Shown here in pieces: positions 1-9,407 of a stretch of 64,000 bases of DNA. The position numbers and the translations under genes are program-made. Each line of letters begins with the position of its first letter. The stretch's first letter is position 1. The stretch comes from Rhynchospora pubera. Its lineage: Eukaryota; Streptophyta; Magnoliopsida; Poales; Cyperaceae. The stretch covers positions 170,817,144-170,881,143 of the forward strand of contig CM051461.1 of NCBI GenBank assembly GCA_028095005.1, in the 5' to 3' direction. The notes under the pieces are model-generated. The model saw nothing but the letters and a program-made list of their open reading frames with translations. It did not search any database and was not told where the DNA came from.

Positions 1-1989
1 ATATCACAGTTTCCTTTATTCTAAATATAATTACTTCATAATATATTCATATTAAATATCTAATCTAGAAATTAAGAGACTTCGATATGTTTCCTATGAG
101 AAAATGACGACGGCGATCTTTTAGGTTCTTGTCGCAAAAAAAAAAAAAATAATAATAAAGAATTTTACTATTGAGTTACCGATATTCAGCAAAGTTGTTT
201 ACGGTATTGTTGGAATTTACGGAAAAGTTTCTGGATCAGCGACCCGCTGGATCGCGAAATCAGAGATGCGTCTGTTTGATTCTGTAATCGACAAAGGCTT
301 TATATACTCATATCTAATGTTATATTACTTGGTTGGTCTGTCTATTTCGTCCCCAAAAGTCCAGAATCTTAGAGAGAGATTTGAGAGAAAGAGGGAGACT
401 TCTCCTCCCTTGTTTGATGGATTTCCAAGCATGAAAGAGAAGCACTGCATGTCGGGCACTTGGAATTTGGATGATGGCGCTAGGTCCTAACTTGATGTCG
501 TAGTGCATCAGTCTCATACGGAGAGAGACTGAGACTGTGTGCAGTGGATGCGTTGTGGCTATGGCTTGTCATATTGCCTACGAGATCGAAATCTGATATA
601 TTCGATTCTTCCGCAAATGATAATCTAATCCATATAGTTAGATTTACATTATTCATGATATATTTATAGTAGATGTTCTACCTACCTAAACCTACAGTTA
701 TAGAATTCATTTAGAACCCTTTATTTTTCCGTTGAATTCATTTCCTTGCCACAGGAAAACCACACGACTTACTACCAAACAAAGTAGGTTTGGTTAATTT
801 ATTACGGCTAGATATGGAATATTTCGTGAAAGGTCCAGCCGGGAAGTTTCATCGGAATTTCGCAAGACTGAAGAGAAACTATGCCACGAGGACATGCCAT
901 TGAAATATTGAATTAATCATAAATGTGCTTCAAGCCTTCAAGTGTTAAAAACTTCAATGACCATCACTTGCTTTTCTTGTACCGTTTATTATTGATAATT
1001 GACTGCTAAGTATCCGACAAAAGTTATTATCACATCAAACAACTATATTATATGACTTAGAAAATTGCAAGTTTTCTCTACAAATTGCTTAATTTGTAAG
1101 CGCCACTAAAATTCGGCAACCGTTAAATGAGTTATATATGTTTAATTAGGCTTAATTAGTGTTATATTTAATGACTTTAGAAGATTAGACACACTTGATT
1201 TTTGTAAAATTTGTAACTGTCAAATAACAAATGTGACTACACTGAAAATGTTTAACACGACTTTGGACACCGAAATCATTTTAAATGATTTTGTACAAAA
1301 TTTTTCTTTATATAATGAATACTTTGGAGTGGCTATCACCACCCTACCCTAAAAAAAAATAACAAAAATACTTTCCACAGCGAAATTAATGCATCCCAAA
1401 ATTTTCCCAAAACATGGCAAGCGGTGAATAATAGTTATGTCAATACAGTAAATATTAATATATTTTTCCCTTGATGCATCCTATATCGAAGATGGGAGCA
1501 AAACTAATGATAAAATGTTGAACATGCTCTCAGGGCTAATGCTATTTCATTTCTGATTGACAACGGAACCTAACAGTATGGAACGGCACGGTAGAAACTA
1601 GAAAGGAATGAACGAAAAAGGATACTGGAAGGACTCGTATTTTTTTTTCCCCCTCTCTCGTCATCATTTTCATTGATTTGAATTCTCAATTATAGATTTG
1701 GCTTCAATATCTTTAAAAAAATTATGAAGTTGATTTAACAACCGACTAAAGCGACAATTAGTAAAGGTACAGAAACTCATAATAACGGGTGTACAGTGTA
1801 CTACAGGGAGCATATAAGATATTTAAGCTTTGACATGATTATGAGAAATTATGTTGTACATTTAGTACTTAAAATTTTTTTAATATTTTTAGCATTAAGA
1901 TACGGTCAAAGTATAATTTCTTCGAAATTTCGTGTAGTAGAATTCGCCGTGCATATGCATAAAGCATAATACAATTCTTGATTTCATCA
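1..1989. other. AT-rich intergenic DNA, no gene recognised
   Basis: No exon-like coding stretch with splice sites was found. The only open frame of note (266-490, plus, 74 codons) has no recognisable domain. A short run at 515-545 resembles transcribed leader sequence, but nothing supports a gene. Confidence 0.5.
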
Positions 1990-3187
1990 GCAATATAAGG
2001 AAAAATTTTATGAAAGATAAACGTACCCCTAATAATTTTAAAAAAGACAAAAGAGTACCATTTTTTTAATAATAGCACAGGTATAGCGGCACTAACATTG
2101 CTGCTATAGCGCAGTTAGATTTTTTTTCATTTTAGTTTGCCTATAACGGCAATACTTATGCATTTAATTTTAGTTTGCATTTAATTTCTTTTCTTTTTTC
2201 GTCTTATTTTATTTTTTACTTTATTTTTGTTTATTACAAGAATAAATTGTAATGTAGTTTTACGTAATTTATATATATATATATAATTAATATTTTTAAA
2301 TTGTTCAATTTTACTTGTATGTAGTTGTCTTCAAAATGACACGACACGACATGTCAATTTTTGTTGTGTCGTGTTAATTTATATATATATATATAATTGA
2401 TATTTTTAAATTGTTCAATTTTACTTGTATGTAGTTGTCTTCAAACTAACACGATCGCGTATTGTCGTGTCGTGCCAGAATATTTTTGTTAAAAGATTAA
2501 TTGTTGATTTTATTTTTTTGGTAGCTCTTTTCTATATTGTTTGAACCTATTAAAAAAATAAAATATTTTTAAAAAGTAAATATAGTTAAAAAAGTACGGT
2601 TATAATTTGAATTTTAATATAAATACAATTTAAATAATTTTTTAGAAAAATAATTTTAAAAAAAGTATTTTTATGATGCTATTTCTGATAATGTTAAAAA
2701 TTAAATTTGTATTGTGTTGCATGTTAGTCGTGTTGTGTCAAATCGTGTTAATTTTTTAAGATTACCAACACGATCGTGTCGTGTCAATTTCGTACTCGTA
2801 TCGTGTCGTGTCATTTTGAAGACAACTACATACAAGTAAAATTGAACAATTTAAAAATATTAATTATATATATATATATATATAAATTATGTAAAACTAC
2901 ATTACAATTTATTCTTATAATAAACAAAAATAAAGTAAACAATAAAATAAGACGAAAAAAGAAAAGAAATTAAATGCAAACTAAAAAAAAAAAGGGAAAG
3001 TCCTATAGCGGCATAAATATTGTCGCTATAGGCAAACTAAAATGAAAAAAAAATCCAGCTGCGCTATAGCGGCAATGCTAGTGCCGCTACAGCTGTGCTA
3101 TTATTAAAAAAATAGTACTCCTTTGTCCTTTTTAAAATTATTAGGAGTACGTTTGTCTTTCATAAAAATTTTCCGCAATATAATGTA
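1990..3187. mobile_element. 1.2 kb foldback DNA element with about 360 bp terminal inverted repeats
   Basis: The left arm (about 1990-2350) is repeated as its reverse complement at about 2800-3187. The shared landmarks come in mirrored order: GCAATATA, ACGTAC(C/T)CCTAATAATTTT, a CTATAGCGGCA-type motif, a (TA)n tract, then ACTTGTATGTAGTTGTCTTC. The centre is rich in GTGTC/GACAC words. No coding region or transposase is visible, so it is non-autonomous. The outer ends are approximate because they diverge, and no target duplication could be fixed. The 157 bp MITE at 3201 nearly abuts its right end. Confidence 0.75.
2265..2446. repeat. Two direct copies of a ~71 bp segment inside the foldback left arm
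   Basis: TAATTTATATATA...TTGTCTTCAAA occurs at 2265-2335 and again at 2375-2446, 110 bp apart. A GTGTC/GACAC-rich spacer separates them. The right arm carries only one copy, so the duplication happened after the arms formed or was lost on one side. Confidence 0.75.
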
Positions 3188-3200
3188 CGAACTTCTTATT

Positions 3201-3357
3201 GGCTCCGTTTGGATGCAAGAAGAAGAAGAGGAAGAAGGAAGAAGGGAAGAAAAAAAATTATAAACAATCCAAACTCTTCACAAAGTTACACACTTCCCAA
3301 TACTTCTTTCCACTTCTTCCCTTTTTTCCTTCTTCCCACACCTATCCAAACGGAGCC
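3201..3357. mobile_element. Tourist-like MITE, 157 bp, TSD ATT
   Basis: The ends GGCTCCGTTTGGATG and CATCC-type CCAAACGGAGCC are inverted repeats. The element is flanked by ATT (3198-3200 and 3358-3360). The left half is purine-rich (GAAGAAG) and mirrored by a CTTCTTCC right half. The length and interior match the 157 bp copy at 5503-5659. A 3-bp T/A-rich duplication with these ends is typical of PIF/Harbinger-derived Tourist MITEs. Confidence 0.85.
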
Positions 3358-3429
3358 ATTATGTGACTTCTGTCCAACACATTTTCAATTTTTTTATCCA
3401 TATATTTTTACTAAGTCACAAAATCTAAA

Positions 3430-3537
3430 TGGGCTGTTTGGATCAAGTGAGAATTTAAGAAATTTTCTATTTTTAGATTAAATTTATTATAAACAATCTA
3501 AATTATTTACAAAATTACATACTTCCCAATACTTTAT
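3430..3537. repeat. Truncated Tourist-like MITE fragment
   Basis: GGGCTGTTTGGATCAAGTG is followed by the TTTCTATTTTTAGA and AATTATTTACAAAATTACA segments found in the outer MITEs at 3899-4251 and 25069-25446. It then runs into CTTCCCAATACTTT, as in the 157 bp family. The right terminal repeat is missing. Confidence 0.6.
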
Positions 3538-3898
3538 GCTTATGAGCGATCCTTAAATAAAAAAATATGTCATGCTGTGGAGGTCACATTTGGTGCCGGA
3601 AGCAGGATTTGAATGAGTGAAATTTCTCATTTAAAAAAAAAGAAATGAGTGAAATTTATATAAAAAAAAGGAAATAAAATTGATTTCGGTGACCTAGTCA
3701 ACCAGGAAAAAGAATGATCAAATCTTGTAGTCGGGTGTGGGCCACAGTAACATGCTTCATGAGAGAGACACACACACTGAGAGAGGCACAAAGCCACAGA
3801 CAAAAGTCTGAAACTGTACGGTAACATTATTTATGTATTTATGAGGAGAAGCAAACTTTCGGTGCTCTAATTTTATTTATTTATTCGGCAATATTAAA
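3538..3898. other. Intergenic, nothing recognised
   Basis: Low-complexity A-rich DNA. The minus-strand open frame at 3627-3827 has no recognisable domain and is not supported by splice sites. Confidence 0.4.
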
Positions 3899-4251
3899 GG
3901 GGCCGTTTGGATCACTTAGGCTCAGCTCCAGAAGGAGAGATTCGGAGCAAAGGGGAGGGAACTCAGTACTCTTCGATTTTGGAAGTAACCGATCTCTTCT
4001 TCTATCTATCTCTCTGCTCTCCTTAATTTCCGTCCATTCTCTTCCTCTAGAGCAGGCTATCCGAACTCTCCTCCCTTCCCTTCGCTCCGACTCTCTCCTT
4101 CTGGAGCGGAGCCTTAGGAATAAGAAAAATAGTCTATTTCTAGACAGAAAATATTGGAAAATATGTAATTTTATGAAGAATTTGGATGGTTAGGAATAAA
4201 TTTCCGTCCGAAATTTGCTATTCTTGCTTATTCCTTTCCCATCCAAATCAG
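3899..4251. mobile_element. Outer Tourist-like MITE split by a nested MITE
   Basis: The left end GGGGCCGTTTGGATCACTTA and the degenerate right end CCCATCCAAATC are the terminal repeats. Once the inner insertion is removed, the interior (TTAGGAATAAG, TTTCTAGACAG, TGTAATTTTATGAAGAATTT) resembles the outer element at 25069-25446. The right terminal repeat is eroded, so that end is approximate. Confidence 0.7.
3919..4113. mobile_element. Nested MITE, 195 bp, TSD TTA
   Basis: The ends GGCTCAGCTCCAGAAGGAG and CTCCTTCTGGAGCGGAGCC are inverted repeats. TTA flanks the element at 3916-3918 and 4114-4116, and removing it restores ...CACTTAGGAATAAG. The interior is a TC-rich palindrome. Confidence 0.85.
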
Positions 4252-5078
4252 TATAAATAAAATACGAACAATTAAAAAATAAAATTAAAATTCTGATGTT
4301 TGTTCTTAATTATAGTAAACGATTCGGATCGTCTTAATTCCACTTCGCCCCGTGTTTACTGGAGAAGACAAGCTCAGTCATATAAATAAGACAATATTTT
4401 TATTTTGATATTTAGAAATTTTTGGCAAAAAAATCCTGATATATATCTCAATTTTTAAGTGTTTTAAAACTCGATATTTAAAAGTGAATATGTGTATTTA
4501 AGTTCTAATTGAACGCAGGCAATCAGGTAACCATTCATAGTAGTCCGTGAAAAAAAAAAACAAAATGAATTGTTGCGCGCAACTGAATGCATGCGTTTTA
4601 GCTAAAATTTGAAAGAATTTCAGCAGAACTATATATACTCATTTTTTTCAATCAAACTTTGAAATAAAAATATTGTAATGACTATTTAATTAGTTGTTTT
4701 TGTTTGAGCAAATATTTATAACTTTTCGTTTTAATTTAGGTAAAAAGGAACAATTTCATAAACTCCTATGAGGTTTAGTGACAACTGGCAAATTCCAAAC
4801 CCCCCCCCCCCCACACACACACAAAATACCTCTACATCAGTGGTTCTCAAGTCTCGACGGTTAAAATTTACAGACCGTAAGAATTCGATATTAATCACGC
4901 AATATTCATTATTGATCGGACGTTCTTGATGAACCACTACAGTCAGGATATGGTCCCCCGCACTTTTTTATTTATTTATTATTTTTTTTTTGTCTGAAGA
5001 GGTCACCCTGAATTTTCAGTATACCGTGAGACCCTTATGGAAAATCATGAGATATATATATATGCAGGTATGCTTTTA
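4252..5078. other. Intergenic DNA with a C14/(CA)n tract
   Basis: No gene is seen. A run of about 14 C followed by (CA)n lies at about 4799-4824 and is the only strongly G/C-biased simple repeat in the window. Confidence 0.5.
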
Positions 5079-5258
5079 GGCTCCGTTTGGATGACTTCTT
5101 TTCGGAATAAGGAATAACCACTTTTTACCAATAAATTTATTTCTAACCATCCAAATTCTTCACAAAAGTTACACACTTCCCAATAAATTTACCTTCCCAA
5201 TAAATTTCTTCCATTCTTCCTTCTTCCTACCTTATTCTCAACGCATCCAAACGGAGCC
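5079..5258. mobile_element. Tourist-like MITE, 180 bp, TSD TTA
   Basis: GGCTCCGTTTGGATGACTT at the left mirrors GCATCCAAACGGAGCC at the right. TTA is present on both sides (5076-5078 and 5259-5261). The interior shares ACACTTCCCAATA with the 157 bp elements, so they are relatives. Confidence 0.85.
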
Positions 5259-5435
5259 TTAGATTTTTATTTAGGTAAGCAATACGAATATATATTCTTG
5301 GATTATTTAATTTCATCACTCTAGTCATCTCGACTTGACTTACGAACAAACAGTTAAAAATTGATCACTACACCAATTTTCACATGTAGGTGGTATTAAA
5401 TATTAATAGAGGCCTATAGAGCTGGGTCATCTTCC

Positions 5436-5765
5436 GACCATTGTTTGTTGATGTGTCGACAGTGTCGTTCAAATTTAGGACCATGATTAATTTCTTGTTA
5501 TAGGGTGCGTTTGGATGAGAGAAGAAGAAGAAGAAGAAGGAAGATGGGAAGAAAAAAAATTATAAACAATTCAAACTCTTCACAAAGTTACACACTTCCC
5601 AATACTTTTTTCCACTTTTTCCCTTCTTTCCTTCTTCCCACACCTATCCAAACGCACCCATATCTAAGTAGTTACTTCCAGACCATTGTTTGTTGATGTG
5701 TCGACATTGTCGTTCAAATTTAGGACCATGATTAATTTCTTGTTATATCTAAGTAGTTACTTCCA
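5436..5765. repeat. 85 bp tandem duplication, first copy interrupted by a MITE
   Basis: Copy 1 is 5436-5502 joined to 5663-5680 (67+18 = 85 bp). Copy 2 is the uninterrupted 5681-5765 (85 bp). They differ at very few positions, such as GTCGACAGTG versus GTCGACATTG. Copy 2 is therefore a natural empty site for the MITE. Confidence 0.9.
5503..5659. mobile_element. Tourist-like MITE, 157 bp, TSD ATA
   Basis: The ends GGGTGCGTTTGGATG and CCAAACGCACCC are inverted repeats, with ATA at 5500-5502 and 5660-5662. The empty site in the adjacent duplicate reads GTTATATCTAAG with one ATA, so the 3-bp duplication is proven within the window. It has the same length and a near-identical interior to 3201-3357. 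Confidence 0.92.
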
Positions 5766-6611
5766 GTGTAGATCAACTCCGGATTAGACACGTCTGGTCA
5801 TTTCCAACAATGAACCAGACTAAGCAATTGGTCAGATGCTAAATTTTCTTACTAAGTAATAAAAAGAAAAAAAAATACTGCGTTGCCCGGAAAGAGAGAA
5901 ACTCGCATCTTTTAAAATAACAACATGATAAAATAATAAAAACAATATCATTAATTAATTGCTTGAGTATTCAATCGTATTATACCTTTAACTTCAGTAA
6001 CCAGTTCTTAATTTGTTAACTAGTTCTTAATTTGTTAACTAATGTCTGCATCTTCAACAGTTTGCATCCTCATACTGAAGTTATTTTCTACCTGCTGCTG
6101 TTGTCTATGCTCGCATTTTGCAGTACTGGCGCTGGTGGTATAACTTCAGTACGAGGATACAAATGCAAGGAATTTCTATGTCCTGTTCATAATTATTAGA
6201 ATTTTACAAATAGTTAAATTTTAAGAAAATCTCATTTTTGTTCGAAAATCTTTGTAATATTTATTATTTTTGGATTTTTTTCATAAATAATTCAATTATA
6301 CAAAAATTATAGTAAAAAATAGCATAGGTTGGAAAGACACGTGGGACTTTCAATTAAAGGTGGAGGCCTTTGAAACTTTCTTATAAGAACAAAGAAACAT
6401 TTTAACCAAAAGTACAACCTACATATATGAACATCATTGGACATTTTTTCACATTTCAAATTATTTGTTGGATTATATGACCCCCTCTTTATTTTGGGGG
6501 AATCTTTCAGCTTATTTTACATTAAATCAGATCACTTATAGAGAGCTGTTTTATTATACTTAATGAGAAAATAGTATATAGTTCTCACGCCAACAATTGA
6601 CCATAATTGCC
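5766..6611. other. Intergenic, one hairpin, otherwise nothing recognised
   Basis: No coding exon was recognised. A 20-bp direct repeat (CCAGTTCTTAATTTGTTAACT-like, about 6001-6045) precedes the hairpin at 6058-6165. Confidence 0.5.
6058..6165. repeat. Hairpin, ~23 bp stem, ~55 nt loop
   Basis: TTGCATCCTCATACTGAAGTT near 6060-6083 is mirrored by ATAACTTCAGTACGAGGATAC near 6139-6160 with about two mismatches. It could be a tiny MITE or a small-RNA precursor. The sequence alone does not decide. Confidence 0.6.
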
Positions 6612-6835
6612 ATCCTTTGTCATTGCTTAATACAAAACGAACACATAAAACAGATAAGATAAACATATAGACTACCAAAATGAACATTTACAAACAAATA
6701 AGTGTTGTCACCTCTTGTTCAAATTTTTTATATGCACATTCAATTTATTTTTATTGAACTTATTTGTTTATATGTTTTTATTTTGACCACTATATATGTT
6801 CATTTTGTCTATTTTATATGATCATTTTTTGTAAT
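6612..6835. mobile_element. MITE of the same family as 30345-30570
   Basis: Imperfect inverted halves: ACATATAGACTACCAAAATGAAC...ACAAACAAATAAGTG on the left, and TTATTTGTTTATATG...TATATATGTTCATTTTGTC on the right. The order and wording match the better-preserved copy at 30345-30570. The ends are eroded and approximate. Confidence 0.65.
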
Positions 6836-7711
6836 TAATTTCCGCAATTATTGAGAGGGCCACTAGTACAGTATATATTGGGTATTTGCAAACGTGTCAG
6901 TGCTGAGATCGTGGCCCTTACACAGAGTCACAATTTAGACTACACAGCAAATTTTTTTTGACTGCACAGAATTTAGACTACGAATTGTCCGATACAAAGG
7001 GAAATTTAATGAGCACCCGCGTGAATACCAAGTAATACAATGATGCATCATCGTCTAAGGAGATCATTATTATCAAATAACCCTACAAATTGTAAACTAA
7101 TGGGCAAGTTTAGTCGTCTGAGTTCTAAATTTATTATGCATTTCGTACAATTGATTACAAATTAATCTATACATCGAACTTAGTGATGCTCCTCTATTGT
7201 AGCAGCTTTAGTGCAATCGCTTTCATTGTCATCGTTCCGGTTTCGATCAATCATGATTGTAGATTTGAATTATAATATTATATTATGGTGCTATAGTTGA
7301 GGAATGATTTGCGGATTGTCGGTATACAACCACGTCATTGCTGAGAATATGTTAGTGATGTCATCTATTAAAAAATGAACTCGGTTTTTGGACGGCATTG
7401 AAAACTGACAAGACTTCGAATGTCCTTGCCAATAAAATAATCGATTATGTTTGTTGTAATAAGCATTTTTGGCACTTCATAAAAATGATATAAATTCTAG
7501 TACAGCTCAAAGTTTTAGTAGTGTTAAACACATTCATTTTTTTTTTTTCCAAGGTACTCTAATTGTTGGCAAGATTTAATTTAGAATTATACCTGGCAGT
7601 CATTGTCAAGCATGTCTAAGGAAAAGACGTAATTTAAAGCGAATATGCTATTAAATGAATACAATAGAATTTTGTTGATCAAGTCATACTAATGATTTTA
7701 TAGCAGCAATG
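6836..7711. other. Intergenic, nothing recognised
   Basis: AT-rich sequence with no exon-like frame, RNA gene or clear repeat. Confidence 0.4.
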
Positions 7712-7719
7712 AGGTGTCA

Positions 7720-7954
7720 CTAGGGCTGCCAAATGTTTCTAACGTAAACGGAATGGGCCGTTTCGTTTAGCCGTTCCGTTAGCTGTTTCGTTTGGACGAA
7801 ACGTGTATATTTACACTGTATTTCACCCAAACGAATGATAAAACGCGTACCGTTTATCATTTCGTTTCTAAAATATAATGAAATTTTGTTCCGTTTAGCC
7901 GTTCTGGACGGAACGTCCACGAAAAATGGCACACGGTATACAGTTGACAGCCCC
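7720..7954. mobile_element. hAT-type MITE, 235 bp, 8-bp TSD AGGTGTCA
   Basis: The ends CTAGGGCTGCCAAA and CAGTTGACAGCCCC are short inverted repeats, flanked by AGGTGTCA at 7712-7719 and 7955-7962. Eight-base duplications and TAGGGCTG-like ends are typical of hAT elements. The interior repeats CCGTTTCGTTTAGCCGTTC-like words on both strands. The open frame inside it (minus, 7720-7932) is not a gene. Confidence 0.88.
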
Positions 7955-7962
7955 AGGTGTCA

Positions 7963-9407
7963 GTCTATACTCAAGACTAGAGAGACTATGTCTATATATT
8001 TTGTATTATGTTGAAATAATGCCAATTAGCCCGTGGGAAATGGTCAGAAATACAGCCGTACTCATGGAGTTAAAGTGGCTTATATATGTATGATGCATAA
8101 CTTGTTAGCTAAAGGATGTAACAAGTGATTCACCTAACATCTCAGCAAACAGCAAACTAATATTAGAATGACAAAGAATTGAACTTCTTTGCCCCATTTG
8201 GACAAGGGCCTATTTAATATTCGGAAACCAGGATTCAGAAATTAATGCTACCACGAAGCCCGACCCAGCAGACCCATTACACTCGAGATAGCCCAATATG
8301 AACATCACGCTACAATGGGAGCGTAGTACCGTATGTTCGTAATAACCCTGGTGCATAATAAATGTTGCTTTAAGCTGCGTGCTTAGTTCTGTGATTTCTT
8401 TGAAAAGTTATCACCAAAAATATAACTATTAACTATACAAGGACATTTATTTTGAGTAAAAAATTCAAATGCCAAAGACAAGGAGGAATTGGTGATAAAT
8501 TTGGTGTAAAATAATGTAAAGTTTCACATTCCTGTTCAACCTAGCAGCCTCAAAGTTTTTGCTGCAGATTACCTCAAAATCAACAGTATTAGGGTCTTGC
8601 ATCGCTGGGATGGGAATAAGAATTTTTTTGTTTTTTTTTTCTATTTGTTCCTAAATTTCTGCCTAATCCAGGTTTCGAACTGGTTTCCGAAAAAAAAGGA
8701 CATACGAATCACAACTAATTGTAAGTTGTAACTGCATGCAACATTTGTTCCTTGTCTGTATTTGTCAGAAATCAGAACACTGGCCTTGTCCGTACAAAAT
8801 CAAGCACAATCAAACTGTATGCCTTGTATAAACTACACATAATTTTTTTGCGAAAATTGAATTGTTGTTTTCCAATTTAGGACGACAAGCATATTATTAT
8901 TGGACCCGAAACATATTACAAAAGGTTGGCGTTTTAATAATTAGGATTGTGGTTGGAAATATTCGCACATGATTCAAATGCACACAGTATCAATTCTGAA
9001 AATGTCCCACACTGGTTGATATAAGCTCATCAAATTTAATGGAAGACAAATATTAAACTCTATTTTCTGCATATTGCCTATTTTAATTACAATTTCTATC
9101 AATAAAAGCAAATTTTTTTCCCCAAAACCATAGAATTCACAAATTGCTTAATATACCCGAAGTCTTATTCACGCTAGCTTTTCCTGTCAAATCAACGATC
9201 ATTGAAATGACGAGATTCAATAAAGTACACTCATGATTAAAAATTGATTTCAAAATGAATAGATCTCTGTTCTGCCTTAAACATAATACAGTAAGAAGGG
9301 AAATTTTACCGCTGATACTATGTCACAATAAACTTAATTATCAACAGATTGAAGCAAAAAAAAATAGTCACAGAAAGAAGGAAAACTTTTTCCCGTTAAA
9401 TTTACAA
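7963..9407. other. Intergenic, 3' side of the truncated kinase gene
   Basis: No gene recognised. I looked for further minus-strand kinase or U-box exons downstream of the stop at 9408 and saw none. The first few hundred bases below 9408 presumably hold its 3' UTR. Confidence 0.45.

Noticed and set aside
266..490. 74-codon plus-strand frame at the window start
   Set aside because: No recognisable motif, and an overlapping minus frame is just as long; not enough to call a gene.
3209..5696. Frames starting near 3209 and 5505 with Arg-rich beginnings
   Set aside because: Both lie over the 157 bp MITEs; their likeness reflects the MITE sequence.
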